Positions 22,362 to 22,384 of a DNA stretch of 22,384 nucleotides are shown here, piece after piece. A program made the position numbers and the translations under genes. Source of the stretch: Chloroflexota bacterium (lineage in GTDB: Bacteria > Chloroflexota > Chloroflexia > Thermomicrobiales > UBA6265); contig JAFAEX010000010.1 in the NCBI GenBank assembly GCA_023423795.1, positions 1 to 22,384 on the forward strand, given 5' to 3'. The stretch's first letter is position 1, and each line of letters begins with the position of its first letter. The notes under the pieces are model-generated. The model had not been told where the DNA came from. It worked only from the letters and a program-made list of their open reading frames with translations, and searched no databases.

Positions 22362-22384
22362 CGTCGTGCCGAACTCGTCGAGGG
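22362..22384. repeat. Partial copy of the CGTCATCCCGAG-family repeat at window end
   Basis: CGTCGTGCCGAACTCGTCGA resembles the left arm of the inverted repeats at 14799 and 19638 with a few changes. The window stops before a right arm could be seen. Confidence 0.45.

Overview
The window is very GC-rich bacterial DNA with dense gene packing, frequent GTG starts, two F420-type LLM oxidoreductases, two sugar ABC transporters and many repeat-filled intergenic gaps. This combination suggests a member of the Chloroflexota, most likely Thermomicrobia-like. That placement is an inference from gene style and content, because no rRNA or other marker gene is present. No tRNA, CRISPR array, insertion sequence or phage gene was found.

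Layout. 1-1854: FAD monooxygenase (-). 1855-2225: repeat-bearing spacer. 2226-3469: TSUP membrane transporter and its DUF1634 partner, overlapping by ATGA, followed by a very long imperfect hairpin. 3697-4551: MTA/SAH-type nucleosidase. 4716-6176: 14-TM MFS exporter. 6209-6261: perfect 21-bp hairpin between convergent genes. 6273-8525 (-): LLM oxidoreductase, class I methyltransferase and a PCYCGC-motif lipoprotein. 8685-10108 (+): two type II toxin-antitoxin modules, BrnT with an unusual XRE-type antitoxin, then a VapBC-like pair whose toxin is frameshifted. 10286-10882: GNAT acetyltransferase. 10968-14714 (-): ribose-class (CUT2) ABC transporter with two permeases and an ATPase. 14970-15863: sugar phosphate isomerase/epimerase. 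16062-19596: CUT1 sugar ABC transporter with a binding protein and two permeases. 19749-20879 (-): FMN alpha-hydroxy-acid oxidase. 20996-21850: second LLM oxidoreductase. 21960-22334: unknown small protein.

The most exciting item is the PCYCGC lipoprotein at 8525-8001 (-). Its frame is interrupted by one TGA exactly where the family has the first cysteine of a CxxC motif. The frame then continues with family-like sequence for 47 codons and ends in an ATGA overlap with the downstream methyltransferase. Starting 6 nt after the TGA, the RNA can fold into a stem with 13 of 15 positions paired and a CGUGC apical loop, 21 nt from the UGA, as expected of a bacterial SECIS element. I read this as a candidate selenoprotein with a U-x-x-C redox motif. 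I do not recall this family being described as selenium-containing.

The sugar region (10968-19596) looks like a carbohydrate uptake and conversion locus. The CUT2 half has no binding protein and the CUT1 half has no ATPase, so both probably depend on parts encoded elsewhere. The spacers hold two repeat styles: long inverted repeats built on CGTCATCCCGAG...TCGAGGG, and short 7-8 bp tandem repeats.
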